This document shows positions 18,184 through 27,326 of a stretch of 64,000 nt of DNA, in pieces. The position numbers were made by a program, and so were the translations under genes. Each line of letters starts with the position of its first letter. Within the stretch, counting starts at the first letter, position 1. The stretch is from contig NZ_CP128187.1 in the NCBI RefSeq assembly GCF_035207705.1, forward strand, positions 4,526,001 to 4,590,000, in the 5' to 3' direction. The DNA is from Maribacter sp. BPC-D8. GTDB taxonomy: Bacteria; Bacteroidota; Bacteroidia; Flavobacteriales; Flavobacteriaceae. The notes under the pieces were generated by a model, which saw nothing but the letters and a program-made list of their open reading frames with translations, made no database searches and was not told the origin of the DNA.

Positions 18184-19671
18184 ATGAAAAAATATATCTT
18201 CAGCTTCGCAATCGGTCTTTCTTTATTAATCTTAGGTAATAGCTGTAAAGAAGTCAAAAAAGATGACGTTGCCCAATTGGTTCAAACAGGTAAAAGACCA
18301 AATATTATACTGATCGTAGCAGATGATTTAGGGTATGCTGATGTGGGTTTTAATGGCTCAAAAGACATTACTACTCCGCAATTAGACGAACTGGCATCTA
18401 ACGGTACAATTGCAACTTCTGGTTATGTTGCTCATCCATTTTGTGGTCCGAGTAGGGCGGCATTGTTGACCGGTAGATACCCACATACCATTGGCTCGCA
18501 ATTTAATTTACCTGCCAATAGTGAAGTAAATATAGGTAAGGGTATACCGCTACAAGAAACTTTCATGAGTAAAATGCTACAAAATGCCGGTTATAGAACA
18601 GGGGCAATTGGCAAATGGCATTTAGGTGCAGTAGCCGACTATCATCCGAATAAAAGAGGTTTTGATGATTTTTATGGATTTTTAGGTGGTGGTCATAAGT
18701 ATTTTCCAGAGGAATATACAGCAACCTATAATAAGCAAAAAGCAGCAGGACAAGAGGTTATTTTCGATTACCTAAAACCTTTAGAGCATAATGGGGTAAA
18801 TGTAGAAAACCCGACAGAATATCTAACCGATGAGCTATCTAGAAAAGCGGTCGACTTTGTAAAAGCTTCCAGTACCGATGAGAATCCTTTCTTTTTGTAT
18901 TTGGCATATAATGCACCACACGTACCTCTTGAAGCAAAAGCAGAAGATTTAGAGTTGTTTAAGCATATTGAAGATAAAGACAGAAGAACCTATGCCGCCA
19001 TGGTATATGCAGTTGATAGAGGAGTTGGTGAATTAGTAAAAGCACTGAAGGCTAAAAAAGAGTTTGATAATACACTTATCGTATTCTTAAGTGATAATGG
19101 AGGCAAACTTTCTAAAGGCGCAAATAATTACCCTTTAAGAGAAGGAAAAGGCAGTACATGCGAAGGTGGTTACCGCGTGCCAATGTTTTTTCATTGGCCA
19201 GGTACAATTGCAGCAGGTCAGAAGTTTGATTATCCTGTTTCTGCTTTAGATTTCTATCCTACATTTGCGACATTGGCTAACACTTCTGTTCCAAAAGATA
19301 AAAAATTAGATGGTAAAGATATTTGGCAAGATTTACTTAGTGGTAGCAACCCGAGAAGAGATGAGCCTGTATTTGTTTTAAGACATAGAGAAGGGTATAG
19401 CGATGTTGGTGTAAGACAGAATGAATGGAAAGCACTAAAGACAAATGAAAACGCATGGAAGCTCTTTAATATTGAAAACGACTTAGGTGAGAGTAATGAC
19501 CTAAGTAAAGAACACCCAGAGCAGTTAAAGCAAATGGTTTTAGAGGCTCAAAACTGGAGTAAGACCCATACAGAACCGCAATGGTTCGATCCAGAAGAAT
19601 TACAAAAAGATTGGGAAGAACAAGAAATGGCAAAATTTAATGGAACTTTTGATATAATAAAAGCATATTAG
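18184..19671 (+). CDS. Type I formylglycine sulfatase, lipoprotein (resembles the 1664 sulfatase)
   Basis: Sulfatase of 495 aa. Lipobox LGNSC with lipid-modified Cys21; motif [12 protein letters not shown] with formylglycine Cys87; [11 protein letters not shown] metal site; GKWHLGA; LSDNGGK. It shares the CGPSR form and [17 protein letters not shown] segments with the sulfatase at 1664, so the pair probably arose by duplication, one lipid-anchored and one soluble. Last gene of the locus. No convincing terminator follows; the next gene is on the other strand and its stop lies 170 bases away. Confidence 0.93.
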   Translation: MKKYIFSFAIGLSLLILGNSCKEVKKDDVAQLVQTGKRPNIILIVADDLGYADVGFNGSKDITTPQLDELASNGTIATSGYVAHPFCGPSRAALLTGRYPHTIGSQFNLPANSEVNIGKGIPLQETFMSKMLQNAGYRTGAIGKWHLGAVADYHPNKRGFDDFYGFLGGGHKYFPEEYTATYNKQKAAGQEVIFDYLKPLEHNGVNVENPTEYLTDELSRKAVDFVKASSTDENPFFLYLAYNAPHVPLEAKAEDLELFKHIEDKDRRTYAAMVYAVDRGVGELVKALKAKKEFDNTLIVFLSDNGGKLSKGANNYPLREGKGSTCEGGYRVPMFFHWPGTIAAGQKFDYPVSALDFYPTFATLANTSVPKDKKLDGKDIWQDLLSGSNPRRDEPVFVLRHREGYSDVGVRQNEWKALKTNENAWKLFNIENDLGESNDLSKEHPEQLKQMVLEAQNWSKTHTEPQWFDPEELQKDWEEQEMAKFNGTFDIIKAY

Positions 19672-19770
19672 TTTAACCTAAAAGCCAAGGGGCTACGAGC
19701 ACAGTAAATATCTGTTAAGTTTGAGTGCCTTATTTTTTAATCCGAATTCACATATTCAGCGAAGGGTATC

Positions 19771-19786
19771 ATTCTTGTACAAGAAT
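19771..19786. repeat. Perfect 16-bp palindrome
   Basis: ATTCTTGTACAAGAAT reads the same on both strands. It lies in the convergent gap between the last sulfatase and the integrase module. No T-tract follows, so it does not look like a terminator. Its symmetry suits a dimeric DNA-binding protein, but no regulator is tied to it. Confidence 0.7.
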
Positions 19787-19799
19787 ATTTCAAAGTTTT

Positions 19800-19832
19800 T
19801 TTCAAACTATAATTTACAATCATAGTTTGAAA
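19800..19832. repeat. 11-bp inverted repeat downstream of the zinc-knuckle gene
   Basis: TTTCAAACTAT at 19800-19810 and ATAGTTTGAAA at 19822-19832 form a perfect stem with an 11-nt loop, directly beyond the stop of the gene ending at 19840. On the minus strand the stem is followed by A residues, not T, so an intrinsic terminator is doubtful. It may protect the mRNA end or mark an element boundary. Confidence 0.6.
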
Positions 19833-19839
19833 TGATTTA

Positions 19840-20262
19840 TTAAAAATAAAGAAGATTACCGGTTTGTACGTCGTAATACGGCAATCTGCCATTCGCATCT
19901 TTTCTTAAATTCTTTATTTGTAAATAGCGTGCATTAAAGAACATTTTTAAATCTTCAATATCTTTTTTAGTAGCAGGTTTGTTTGCATTTGGAGTAATAA
20001 TGTTTTTTGCTATTTCTGCAATAGCAGCTCCTGCGGCAGCATTTCCAATTCCTGCTAAAGACATTTTTTCTTGTAAACTTGGGTTTTCTGCTAAAACAGG
20101 TTTGTCGTCAATAGAGTTTACAACTGGCGCCTTCAGTTCTTTAATCGTTTGATTATTTTTCCAGTTCAAACTTCGGCAAGAGTTGCTACAAAACTTTTGT
20201 GCTCCTCTCCTTTTTGGAACATAGCCACCACCACAATACTTGCAGATTTCAGTTTTTTTCAT
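19840..20262 (-). CDS. Small zinc-knuckle protein of unknown function in integrase module
   Basis: Protein of 140 aa, not recognised as a named family. The N-terminus has a four-cysteine knuckle: CKYC at 7-10 and CSNSC at 25-29, with basic residues between (PKRRG), which suggests zinc and nucleic-acid binding. A small-residue stretch (about 68-85, LAGIGNAAAGAAIAEIAKNI) may be an amphipathic or membrane-associated helix, followed by a charged helix and a tyrosine-rich end. The start codon touches a perfect 38-bp palindrome, so expression or autoregulation may depend on it. It lies downstream of an unknown gene and an integrase on the same strand. Confidence 0.75.
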   Translation of the reverse strand: MKKTEICKYCGGGYVPKRRGAQKFCSNSCRSLNWKNNQTIKELKAPVVNSIDDKPVLAENPSLQEKMSLAGIGNAAAGAAIAEIAKNIITPNANKPATKKDIEDLKMFFNARYLQIKNLRKDANGRLPYYDVQTGNLLYF

Positions 20263-20300
20263 AATTATGCGTAAATTAAACGTTTAATTTACGCATAATT
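20263..20300. repeat. Perfect 38-bp palindrome abutting the start codon of the zinc-knuckle gene
   Basis: Left arm 20263-20280 (begins AATTATGCGTAAATTAAA), centre CG at 20281-20282, right arm 20283-20300 (ends TTTACGCATAATT). Every base pairs, so single-stranded DNA or RNA would fold into a long hairpin. It fills almost the whole gap between the stop of the 20303 gene and the ATG at 20262 on the minus strand. There is no T-tract. Candidate roles: operator, translational switch covering the initiation region, or DNA-processing site. Confidence 0.9.
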
Positions 20301-20302
20301 TA

Positions 20303-21049
20303 TTAAAGTAATTTTGAATCAATATTAAAAATACGCTGTAATAAAATCGTTTCTGCCTCAGAATCAGAAATAAGAGGTAGTTTTTTATTTTTGCTGCGCT
20401 GTGTTTTCTTATTTGTCGAAGTGGGTAAGTTTTCATGCCGAACTTCTTGTAAATCTGAAACTTCAGGTATTACATTTTGCTTATCCCTACTATAAAAAAG
20501 TTTAGATAAATGTGGTAAAGAAGACTCTAACGATTTTCCGATATTAAAATTACCCTTTGGCAAAGATTGCATATCGGGATAAAACTGTTTTAGAATTGTT
20601 TCAAAATGTGACTTGTAGTAATTGTGCTGAAGTTTAAACAAACCTAGAATACTGTCTTGTTGTGGAAGTACTTGAGTTATATTTTTATTCAGCCAATTTG
20701 TAATAAAATATAAGCACTCAACTTGCTCATAATATAGTTCTAAAATGTAACTGAATTCCTGTTCATTGAAATTTGCTTTTGCATTTAATAATTGACGAGT
20801 ACTTTTTTTTAATGTACTGTCTTTAAGTGTTATCAAGTTATTATCTCTATCTGTTTCGTAGAGTGTAGGTCCCTTGTAATAATCTATAACTATAATCTTA
20901 CTACGAAATTTTTCAAATTCTATTTCTTCGTTATTTTCTAAGAAATCATTTGAAATTTCATTGTCAGGGATGAAAAATAATAGCTCTTCCCATACCCTTG
21001 AAATCAGGTTCTTATATAATATTTCCAAAGGCGTATTATTCATGTACAT
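20303..21049 (-). CDS. Hypothetical protein in integrase module
   Basis: Protein of 248 aa that I do not recognise. No signal peptide or obvious transmembrane helix; rich in Lys, Asn, Glu and Leu and probably helical, with a basic segment near the C-terminus (about 214-224, TNKKTQRSKNKK) that could contact nucleic acid. It overlaps the integrase gene by 14 bases, so the two are co-transcribed and perhaps co-translated. An in-frame second Met (residue 3) is an alternative start. The strong AT bias of this gene compared with its surroundings supports foreign origin. The position suggests an accessory function of the mobile module, but nothing in the sequence names it. Confidence 0.75.
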   Translation of the reverse strand: MYMNNTPLEILYKNLISRVWEELLFFIPDNEISNDFLENNEEIEFEKFRSKIIVIDYYKGPTLYETDRDNNLITLKDSTLKKSTRQLLNAKANFNEQEFSYILELYYEQVECLYFITNWLNKNITQVLPQQDSILGLFKLQHNYYKSHFETILKQFYPDMQSLPKGNFNIGKSLESSLPHLSKLFYSRDKQNVIPEVSDLQEVRHENLPTSTNKKTQRSKNKKLPLISDSEAETILLQRIFNIDSKLL

Positions 21050-22355
21050 TCTTTAACATTGTTGAATAATCTTCTGGTAGTTCTGCGTCTATATCCCTTA
21101 AATACTTTTCTAAGGCGGTCATGGAAGAGTGACCCGTTATCAACATCAACTTACTTTTAGCTTCAAAAGGGGAGGAGTCCTTCATCAAGGCTCTATAAAC
21201 TTTTGTAATGTAAGTGTGTCTAAAGCTATAAAGGCCATAGTTTATACCTAATTTAAAATGTTGCTTAACAATTTTTCTAAAGCGTTTACTAAAATAGTCT
21301 CGCCTGTTATCTACCAACGTGTCCCAGGTTCCACCTATTTTGTTAGGTGTAAATAGAACAGCTTCTTTATCAAATTTCGTGAGGTCTGGCAAATCGTTCC
21401 ATAATAGCTCTGGTATAATTTTGGTTTTTAATGGGCTATTTTTTGCTTTAAATTGTATTCGTCTATTTTTTATATCAATATCTTTTACTCTAAGTCGGCA
21501 GACTTCTATTGGTCGTAAAAAGTTATAAGAGATAAATTTAATGTAGAGTAATAGAATTGGGTCTTGAACTTCTAAATATTCAAAAATTTCCTCTTGAATA
21601 TTCTGGGAATATGTTTTATTACGTTCTGGTGTAGATTTTAGTTTAGGTATTTTCTTTACGAAATTTTGTTCTATGATTTCATTATCGACAAGTACTTGTA
21701 TAATGCTACTTAGGTCAGTTTTGTCATTATTTCTTGTTCGTGCACTATTTCTGTCCAAAACATCATTTAAGAATTCTGAGACAAGTTTTTTATTTAATTG
21801 AGATATGAACTTTATTTCAGCGTGATTTACTGAAAGCCATTTTGAAAAATTCTTTATTTTACTTTCATAATCTCTTTTAGTACTAGGGCTAACCAATTTT
21901 TCTTTAAGCTTGATTCCAAAATTAAATCCCTCTTGAACCGTCATTTTTGGTTTTTCCGATATGAGTTCAGATTTCGGTAAAACTTTATCTGGTAAATTTA
22001 AATTATTGGCAACATTGTTTTTTGATGTTAAACTCTGGTGCAGTTCTAGATTATCGGAATATGGATTATAGCCTTTATTAAGTAGTCTTAATAAAACTTT
22101 TCTGTAAATGACCAATACGGACATTCGATCTTCCTTGTTCTTGTATTTATTTGCATCTCCGTAGAAAGGAGTCTGCCGCTTCAATTTCCCACTTTTAGGA
22201 TCACGAAAAGAAAAATAGACATACCAGCGTTTTTGTAAATCGCCGTTGGCAGAATATATTTTAGGGATGGAGAAGTTTCTCTTTACAGACAAATCGTATG
22301 CACTTTCGTATTCATTTTCGTATTCAAAGGTAACTAATTCCTTAAAATTAGGCAT
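21036..22355 (-). CDS. Tyrosine recombinase (phage/island-type integrase)
   Basis: Site-specific integrase of 439 aa. N-terminal arm-type region (about 1-130), SAM-like core-binding domain (about 140-230) and catalytic domain (about 250-425). Catalytic residues: Arg281 (NFLRPIE), Arg379 in YSFRHTY, His409 in ITGHSS and the nucleophile Tyr418 in LEKYLRD. The usual first histidine of the HxxR box is tyrosine here (Tyr376). The gene begins about 55 bases beyond the 3' end of the initiator tRNA gene and reads away from it, the standard arrangement for an element integrated at a tRNA 3' end. No duplicate tRNA end was found inside the window. Confidence 0.93.
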   Translation of the reverse strand: MPNFKELVTFEYENEYESAYDLSVKRNFSIPKIYSANGDLQKRWYVYFSFRDPKSGKLKRQTPFYGDANKYKNKEDRMSVLVIYRKVLLRLLNKGYNPYSDNLELHQSLTSKNNVANNLNLPDKVLPKSELISEKPKMTVQEGFNFGIKLKEKLVSPSTKRDYESKIKNFSKWLSVNHAEIKFISQLNKKLVSEFLNDVLDRNSARTRNNDKTDLSSIIQVLVDNEIIEQNFVKKIPKLKSTPERNKTYSQNIQEEIFEYLEVQDPILLLYIKFISYNFLRPIEVCRLRVKDIDIKNRRIQFKAKNSPLKTKIIPELLWNDLPDLTKFDKEAVLFTPNKIGGTWDTLVDNRRDYFSKRFRKIVKQHFKLGINYGLYSFRHTYITKVYRALMKDSSPFEAKSKLMLITGHSSMTALEKYLRDIDAELPEDYSTMLKNVHE

Positions 22356-22386
22356 AAAAAAACGGTTTAGCGAAAACTAAACCGTT
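22356..22386 (-). terminator. Terminator downstream of the initiator tRNA
   Basis: Perfect 10-bp stem (AACGGTTTAG at 22361-22370 with CTAAACCGTT at 22377-22386), 6-nt loop, and on the minus strand a run of T residues (22356-22362). It ends tRNA transcription just before the integrase ATG. Confidence 0.85.
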
Positions 22387-22409
22387 GTTTTTGAATACTT
22401 TAAACTTAG

Positions 22410-22482
<73 letters not shown>

Positions 22483-22566
22483 ATATGGGTTTTTATCTCA
22501 CTTGTCTTGCGACTTCAGGTCATTAAGCTGACGAGATAAAGGTGCGCTACTATTTGTAACGGGCTG

Positions 22567-22598
22567 CAAATATACAACACATTTTCTCTATATTCAAA
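22567..22598 (-). promoter_or_regulatory. Bacteroidota-type promoter of the initiator tRNA
   Basis: On the minus strand TTTG (22595-22598) and TATATTTG (22567-22574, fitting TAnnTTTG) are separated by 20 bases, the known -33/-7 layout of Bacteroidota housekeeping promoters. Transcription would start near 22561, giving a leader of about 80 nt before the tRNA. Confidence 0.8.
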
Positions 22599-22676
22599 AC
22601 TTATTTAAATAATATTTTTTGAGGGCATTATCTTTTAAAAAACATTAAATCCATAACTTCGGTTTTTTACAATTCT

Positions 22677-24041
22677 ATGGATACAATTAACGACTTTATA
22701 GCCAGCGCACTACCGTATACAGAGTGGCCAATGTTCCTATTATTAATAGGGGGCGGACTCTTTCTTGTTTTTTATTCAAAACTAATGCCTTATCGTTTTT
22801 TCGGTCATGCAATCGCAATTACAGCGGGTAAATATGATAATAAAGACTCAAAAGGAGATGTAAGTTCTTTTCAGGCTTTATCGGCAGCGGTTGCCGCTAC
22901 GGTCGGTTTAGGTAATATATCAGGAGTTGCCATCGCAATACATGATGGTGGTCCAGGGGTGGTTTTCTGGATTTGGATGACTGCTTTAATAGGTATGTGT
23001 ATAAAATTTTATTCGTGTAGTCTGTCAATTATGTACCGTGGTACAGATTCTGAGGGTAAGATGCAGGGTGGACCTATGTATTACATAACAAAAGGACTAG
23101 GTGAAAAAGCTCGGCCGTTAGCTATATTTTTTGCAGTTTGTGGGCTATTCGGATTTTTAGGTGTTTTCACTGCCAATCAGTTTACTGAGACATTTATGAG
23201 TGTTGTTGATCCCGGTACTACCATAATGGATATGAGCGATGAAAATTGGAAATGGACCATTGGTCTTGTTTTGGCTATAATAACATCTTTCGTGATTTTT
23301 GGAGGATTGACTAAAATAGCAAAAGTGGCATCTGCAGTAGTTCCGTTTATGGTAGCTGTATACTTAATAGCCGTTATTGCGGTAATGGTACTGAATTCTG
23401 AACAGATACTACCAGCCTTAAAAATGATAATTACAGAAGCATGGAATTTCAAATCGTTGGCTACAGGCGGGTTTTGGGGACTTGTGATTATTGGGGTTCG
23501 TAGGGCTATGTTTTCTAACGAGGCTGGTTTGGGTAGTGCGCCAATGTATCATGGGCAATCTAAAAATGATGAACCTATTCGCGAAGGACTGGTGGCTATG
23601 CTAGGTCCGTTTATCGATACCATATTGGTATGTACGTTTACGGCAATCGTTATCATATTAAGTGGAGCTTATTTAGAAGATTCTAGTGGTATAGTAATGA
23701 CGTTATCTGCATTCGAAAGAACATTGTTTGGTTGGGGAGATGTATTGCTAATGGTTATTGTAACAGCCTTTGCATTATCTACCTTGTTTACCTATTCTTA
23801 TTACGGTGTAAAATCATTGTCTTTCTTGACAAATGCTAAAATTGGTAAGTTTTATAACTGGTATTTTGTAATTATGATTGTCTTTGCAGCAGTGGCATCA
23901 TTAGAGTTGGTGAAGAATTTAATTGATTTGTCTTATGCACTAATGGTGATACCCAATATGATTGCCGTACTTTTGTTGGCTCCAAAGGTAAATGTGGAAT
24001 TGAAGAAATATATATTAAAGTATAAGGATGGCAGATCATAA
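22677..24041 (+). CDS. Sodium:alanine (AGCS-family) amino acid symporter
   Basis: Inner-membrane amino acid transporter, 454 aa, about 11 helices. Family marks include AAVAATVGLGNISGVAIAI (the sodium and substrate site region), QGGPMYYI and a SNEAGLGSAP motif. AGCS carriers import alanine or glycine with sodium, which suits a marine cell. Its last 14 bases overlap the start of era, so the two are probably translated together, a link of position rather than function. First gene on the core side of the initiator tRNA. Confidence 0.95.
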   Translation: MDTINDFIASALPYTEWPMFLLLIGGGLFLVFYSKLMPYRFFGHAIAITAGKYDNKDSKGDVSSFQALSAAVAATVGLGNISGVAIAIHDGGPGVVFWIWMTALIGMCIKFYSCSLSIMYRGTDSEGKMQGGPMYYITKGLGEKARPLAIFFAVCGLFGFLGVFTANQFTETFMSVVDPGTTIMDMSDENWKWTIGLVLAIITSFVIFGGLTKIAKVASAVVPFMVAVYLIAVIAVMVLNSEQILPALKMIITEAWNFKSLATGGFWGLVIIGVRRAMFSNEAGLGSAPMYHGQSKNDEPIREGLVAMLGPFIDTILVCTFTAIVIILSGAYLEDSSGIVMTLSAFERTLFGWGDVLLMVIVTAFALSTLFTYSYYGVKSLSFLTNAKIGKFYNWYFVIMIVFAAVASLELVKNLIDLSYALMVIPNMIAVLLLAPKVNVELKKYILKYKDGRS

Positions 24042-24912
24042 GGCAGGCTTCGTAAATATTATTGGTAATCCTAATGTTGGTAAATCAACGTTGATGAATG
24101 CTTTTGTGGGTGAAAAATTATCCATAATTACATCAAAGGCTCAAACAACTAGACACCGTATTTTAGGAATTGTAAATGGGGATGATTTTCAAATGATTCT
24201 TTCTGATACTCCAGGTATTATTAAACCAGCATATCAGCTTCAAAGTAGTATGATGGATTTTGTAAAATCTGCTTTTGAAGATGCCGATGTGCTATTGTAT
24301 ATGGTAGAGATAGGCGAGAAGGCGTTAAAAGATGAAGCATTTTTTGAGAAAATAAAGAATAGCAAGATTCCTGTTTTATTGCTTTTGAATAAAGTAGATA
24401 CTGCTACGCAAGAGTTGTTAGAAGAGCAAGTTCAATATTGGCAAGAAATGTTGCCAAGTGTAGAGTTGCATCCTATTTCTGCATTATCCAATTTTAATGT
24501 AAAAGGTGTTTTTGAGCGCATTATAGAATTGTTGCCAATGTCACCTGCATATTATCCTAAAGATCAATTAACAGATAAGCCAGAACGTTTCTTTGTAAAT
24601 GAAACTATCCGCGAGAAAATCCTATTGAATTACAAAAAGGAAATTCCGTATGCAGTTGAGATAGAAACCGAAGAGTTTTTTGAAGACGAAGACATTATTC
24701 GTATGCGTTCGGTAATTATGGTTGAACGAGATTCTCAAAAGGGGATTATCATAGGTCATAAAGGAGCTGCATTAAAAAAAGTAGGTGTAGAATCGAGAAA
24801 AGATTTAGAAAAATTCTTTGGCAAGCAAGTCCATATAGAATTATATGTAAAAGTGAATAAAAACTGGCGTAGTGATTCACGTCAATTGAAACGCTTTGGG
24901 TATAATAAGTAG
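24028..24912 (+). CDS. era: GTPase Era, 30S ribosome assembly factor
   Basis: Essential GTPase of 294 aa that binds the 3' end of 16S rRNA and matures the small subunit. N-terminal GTPase domain: G1 GNPNVGKST (12-20), G3 DTPG, G4 NKVD. C-terminal KH domain with IIIGHKGAALKKVG. Normal length. ATG at 24028 lies inside the end of the AGCS gene. A sugar acetyltransferase gene lies between era and der. Confidence 0.98.
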   Translation: MADHKAGFVNIIGNPNVGKSTLMNAFVGEKLSIITSKAQTTRHRILGIVNGDDFQMILSDTPGIIKPAYQLQSSMMDFVKSAFEDADVLLYMVEIGEKALKDEAFFEKIKNSKIPVLLLLNKVDTATQELLEEQVQYWQEMLPSVELHPISALSNFNVKGVFERIIELLPMSPAYYPKDQLTDKPERFFVNETIREKILLNYKKEIPYAVEIETEEFFEDEDIIRMRSVIMVERDSQKGIIIGHKGAALKKVGVESRKDLEKFFGKQVHIELYVKVNKNWRSDSRQLKRFGYNK

Positions 24913-24994
24913 TCAATTGATGGACTAAGCTAAAATTATATTTTATTATTTAATTCAGTCATTAAATTTCTTATTCTAGGAGTGGCTAGTTGTC

Positions 24995-25025
24995 AGGCGA
25001 TTGGATTCTTTCGCCTTTGTTTATT
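24995..25025 (+). terminator. Weak terminator-like hairpin after era
   Basis: AGGCGA at 24995-25000 pairs with TCGCCT at 25011-25016 across a 10-nt loop, followed by a T-rich stretch. The stem is short; the call rests on its place downstream of era. Confidence 0.45.
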
Positions 25026-25088
25026 GACTTTTTCAAATTATTATCACCTCAATTTAAGTTTTAATTCTTCTTTTAGATAAGAATAGTC

Positions 25089-25096
25089 TATTTTTG
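25089..25096 (+). promoter_or_regulatory. Possible -7 promoter element before the acetyltransferase gene
   Basis: TATTTTTG fits TAnnTTTG and lies 35 bases before the chosen ATG at 25131. The matching -33 element is poor (TTCT in place of TTTG), so this is tentative. Confidence 0.35.
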
Positions 25097-25130
25097 ATTT
25101 ATCGATTAAGTGTGCAAAATCCCCGATGAA

Positions 25131-25862
25131 ATGCAAAATGTGATTATTTTTGGAGCCTCAGGTCATGGTAGTGTTGTCTTGGATTGTTTAGAAAAAGAGG
25201 GTAGGTATAATGTTATCGGTTTTGTAGATTCATTTAAGGAAAAAGGTACCAGAATTAATGGGTATCAAGTTTTAGGTACTGAAATAGATTTACCTTATTT
25301 AATAAATCGATTTAATATCAAGGGTGGTATTGTAGCTATAGGTGATAATTGGACGAGAAAACTTATAGTTGATAAAATTTCTAAGATAGTACCCGATTTT
25401 AATTTTATAAATACCATTCATCCCAAAGCTATTCTTGGAAAAGATGTTCTCTTAGGTTGTGGTAATGTATTTATGCCAGGTGCAATAGTCAATGCAAATT
25501 CTATTGTTCATGACTTTTGTATTTTGAATTCAAATTCTATTCTTGAACATGATTGCGTTATGAGTAGTTATTCAAGTTTAGCTCCTTCTTCTTGTTGTGG
25601 AGGTAATGTGATATTGGGCAGTTTCACTTCAATTTGTATAGGAACTTCAATAGTTAATGGTATTGAGATTGGTGAACATTCGGTGATTGGAGCGGGTTCC
25701 CTTGTTGTAGATCATTTTGGAGATAACATTGTTGCATATGGCTCACCTGCCAGAATTGTTCGTAAAAGATCCGCCGGAGAACCTTATTTATCTACACCTA
25801 AAAAACAACAATTTTATAAATTAGGAAGTTTTGATGATGTTCAATCAAATCTCTCTATTTAA
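25131..25862 (+). CDS. NeuD/PglD-type sugar O- or N-acyltransferase
   Basis: Soluble 243-aa transferase of surface-sugar biosynthesis, as in LPS, capsule or glycoprotein sugars. The N-terminal part has a Rossmann-like PglD motif (IIFGASGHG, residues 5-13) for the UDP-sugar. The C-terminal part has hexapeptide repeats forming a left-handed beta-helix for the acyl-CoA donor, and ends with VAYGSPARIVRKR, typical of NeuD/PglD enzymes. ATG at 25131 was preferred to an upstream GTG at 25110 because homology begins there. It stands alone between era and der, without other glycan genes, so it may serve a pathway encoded elsewhere or be a recent insertion. Confidence 0.88.
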   Translation: MQNVIIFGASGHGSVVLDCLEKEGRYNVIGFVDSFKEKGTRINGYQVLGTEIDLPYLINRFNIKGGIVAIGDNWTRKLIVDKISKIVPDFNFINTIHPKAILGKDVLLGCGNVFMPGAIVNANSIVHDFCILNSNSILEHDCVMSSYSSLAPSSCCGGNVILGSFTSICIGTSIVNGIEIGEHSVIGAGSLVVDHFGDNIVAYGSPARIVRKRSAGEPYLSTPKKQQFYKLGSFDDVQSNLSI

Positions 25863-25913
25863 CTTATAGTGTAATTGCCACTTTAAATACTACCTTTGCC
25901 CCAAATTTAAGCT

Positions 25914-27218
25914 ATGGGTGCTATTGTTGCCATTGTAGGGAGACCTAATGTAGGGAAATCAACATTTTTTAATAGATTAATTCAAAGACGCGAGGCTATT
26001 GTTGATGCCGTTAGCGGTGTTACTCGTGATCGCCACTATGGTAAAAGTGATTGGAACGGAAAAGAGTTTTCAATTATTGATACCGGTGGATATGTTGTTG
26101 GTAGTGACGACGTTTTTGAAAAAGAAATTGATAAGCAAGTAGAACTAGCGATTGAAGAGGCAGATGCTATAATTTTTATGGTAGATGTAGAGACTGGTGT
26201 AACCGGTATGGATGAAGATGTAGCTAAGTTATTAAGACGTGTTAAAAAACCAGTTTTTTTAGCGGTCAATAAAGTAGATAATGCTAAAAGAGCAGAAGAT
26301 GCTGTTGAGTTTTATTCATTAGGTCTTGGTGAATTCTATACATTATCCAGTATAAATGGTGGTGGTACAGGTGAGTTACTAGATGATTTGGTGGATAAGT
26401 TACCAGACGTAATTGAAGAAAAAAGTGAATTACCAAGATTTGCCGTTGTTGGTAGGCCTAACGCAGGTAAGTCATCTTTTATAAATGCGCTTATCGGTGA
26501 AGATCGATATATTGTAACTGATATAGCTGGTACAACGAGAGATAGTATTGATACCAAGTATAATAGATTCGGATTTGAATTTAACCTGGTAGATACCGCT
26601 GGTATTCGTCGTAAGGCTAAGGTTAAGGAAGATTTAGAATTTTATTCAGTAATGCGTTCCGTAAGGGCAATTGAACATTGCGATGTTTGTATTTTGTTAT
26701 TAGATGCAACAAGAGGTTTTGATGGTCAGGTAGAGAATATCTTCTGGCTAGCTCAACGTAACCATAAAGGGATTGTTATTCTTGTTAATAAATGGGATTT
26801 GGTTGATGACAAAGAAACCAATACTATAAAGCATTACACTGAGAAAATTAAAAAAGCTATTGAGCCATTTACAGATGTGCCAATACTTTTTGTTTCTGTA
26901 CTTACTAAACAACGTATTTTTAAAGCAATTGAAACCGCTGTTGAGGTGTACAATAATCGTAATAAAAAGATTATTACCCGTAAGTTCAATGAAACGATGT
27001 TGCCAATAATAGAACATTATCCGCCGCCAGCTTATAAAGGTAAATTCGTTAAAATTAAATTCTGTACACAATTACCAACTCCGTATCCGCAGTTTGCGTT
27101 CTTTTGTAACCTGCCACAATATGTACGAGAGCCTTACAAGCGTTATTTAGAAAATAAGATACGTGAGGAGTATGATTTCACTGGGGTGCCGATTACGGTA
27201 TTTATGAGAAAGAAATAG
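25914..27218 (+). CDS. der: GTPase Der (EngA), 50S ribosome assembly factor
   Basis: Essential GTPase of 434 aa with two G domains in tandem: GRPNVGKST at the N-terminus and GRPNAGKSS near residue 180, each followed by DTGG/DTAG and NKVD/NKWD motifs. The C-terminal KH-like domain is complete. Length is standard. ATG at 25914 gives the family N-terminus ([12 protein letters not shown]). A strong terminator follows at 27256. Confidence 0.98.
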   Translation: MGAIVAIVGRPNVGKSTFFNRLIQRREAIVDAVSGVTRDRHYGKSDWNGKEFSIIDTGGYVVGSDDVFEKEIDKQVELAIEEADAIIFMVDVETGVTGMDEDVAKLLRRVKKPVFLAVNKVDNAKRAEDAVEFYSLGLGEFYTLSSINGGGTGELLDDLVDKLPDVIEEKSELPRFAVVGRPNAGKSSFINALIGEDRYIVTDIAGTTRDSIDTKYNRFGFEFNLVDTAGIRRKAKVKEDLEFYSVMRSVRAIEHCDVCILLLDATRGFDGQVENIFWLAQRNHKGIVILVNKWDLVDDKETNTIKHYTEKIKKAIEPFTDVPILFVSVLTKQRIFKAIETAVEVYNNRNKKIITRKFNETMLPIIEHYPPPAYKGKFVKIKFCTQLPTPYPQFAFFCNLPQYVREPYKRYLENKIREEYDFTGVPITVFMRKK

Positions 27219-27255
27219 AATTTTATATTCTAATCTTCCAATTATAGAAAATAAA

Positions 27256-27312
27256 AAAATGATCAAATATTTTGCGAAGCAGAATTATTTGGTCATTTTT
27301 TTTTTTTTTTGA
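27256..27312 (+). terminator. Rho-independent terminator after der
   Basis: Stem from about AAATGATCAAAT (27257-27268) with ATTTGGTCATTT (27286-27297), one G-U pair, then a T-run of about 15 residues. Orientation matches der. Confidence 0.85.
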
Positions 27313-27326
27313 GTTTTAATTAACCA

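Noticed and set aside
19672..19840. Search for the distal attachment repeat of the integrase module here
   Set aside because: No copy of the tRNA-fMet 3' end, even partial, is visible between the last sulfatase and the zinc-knuckle gene; only unrelated palindromes are present. The far end, if any, must be elsewhere.
24028..24041. Possible frameshift joining the AGCS symporter and era
   Set aside because: Both genes have complete family ends; the 14-base overlap is an ordinary operon overlap.
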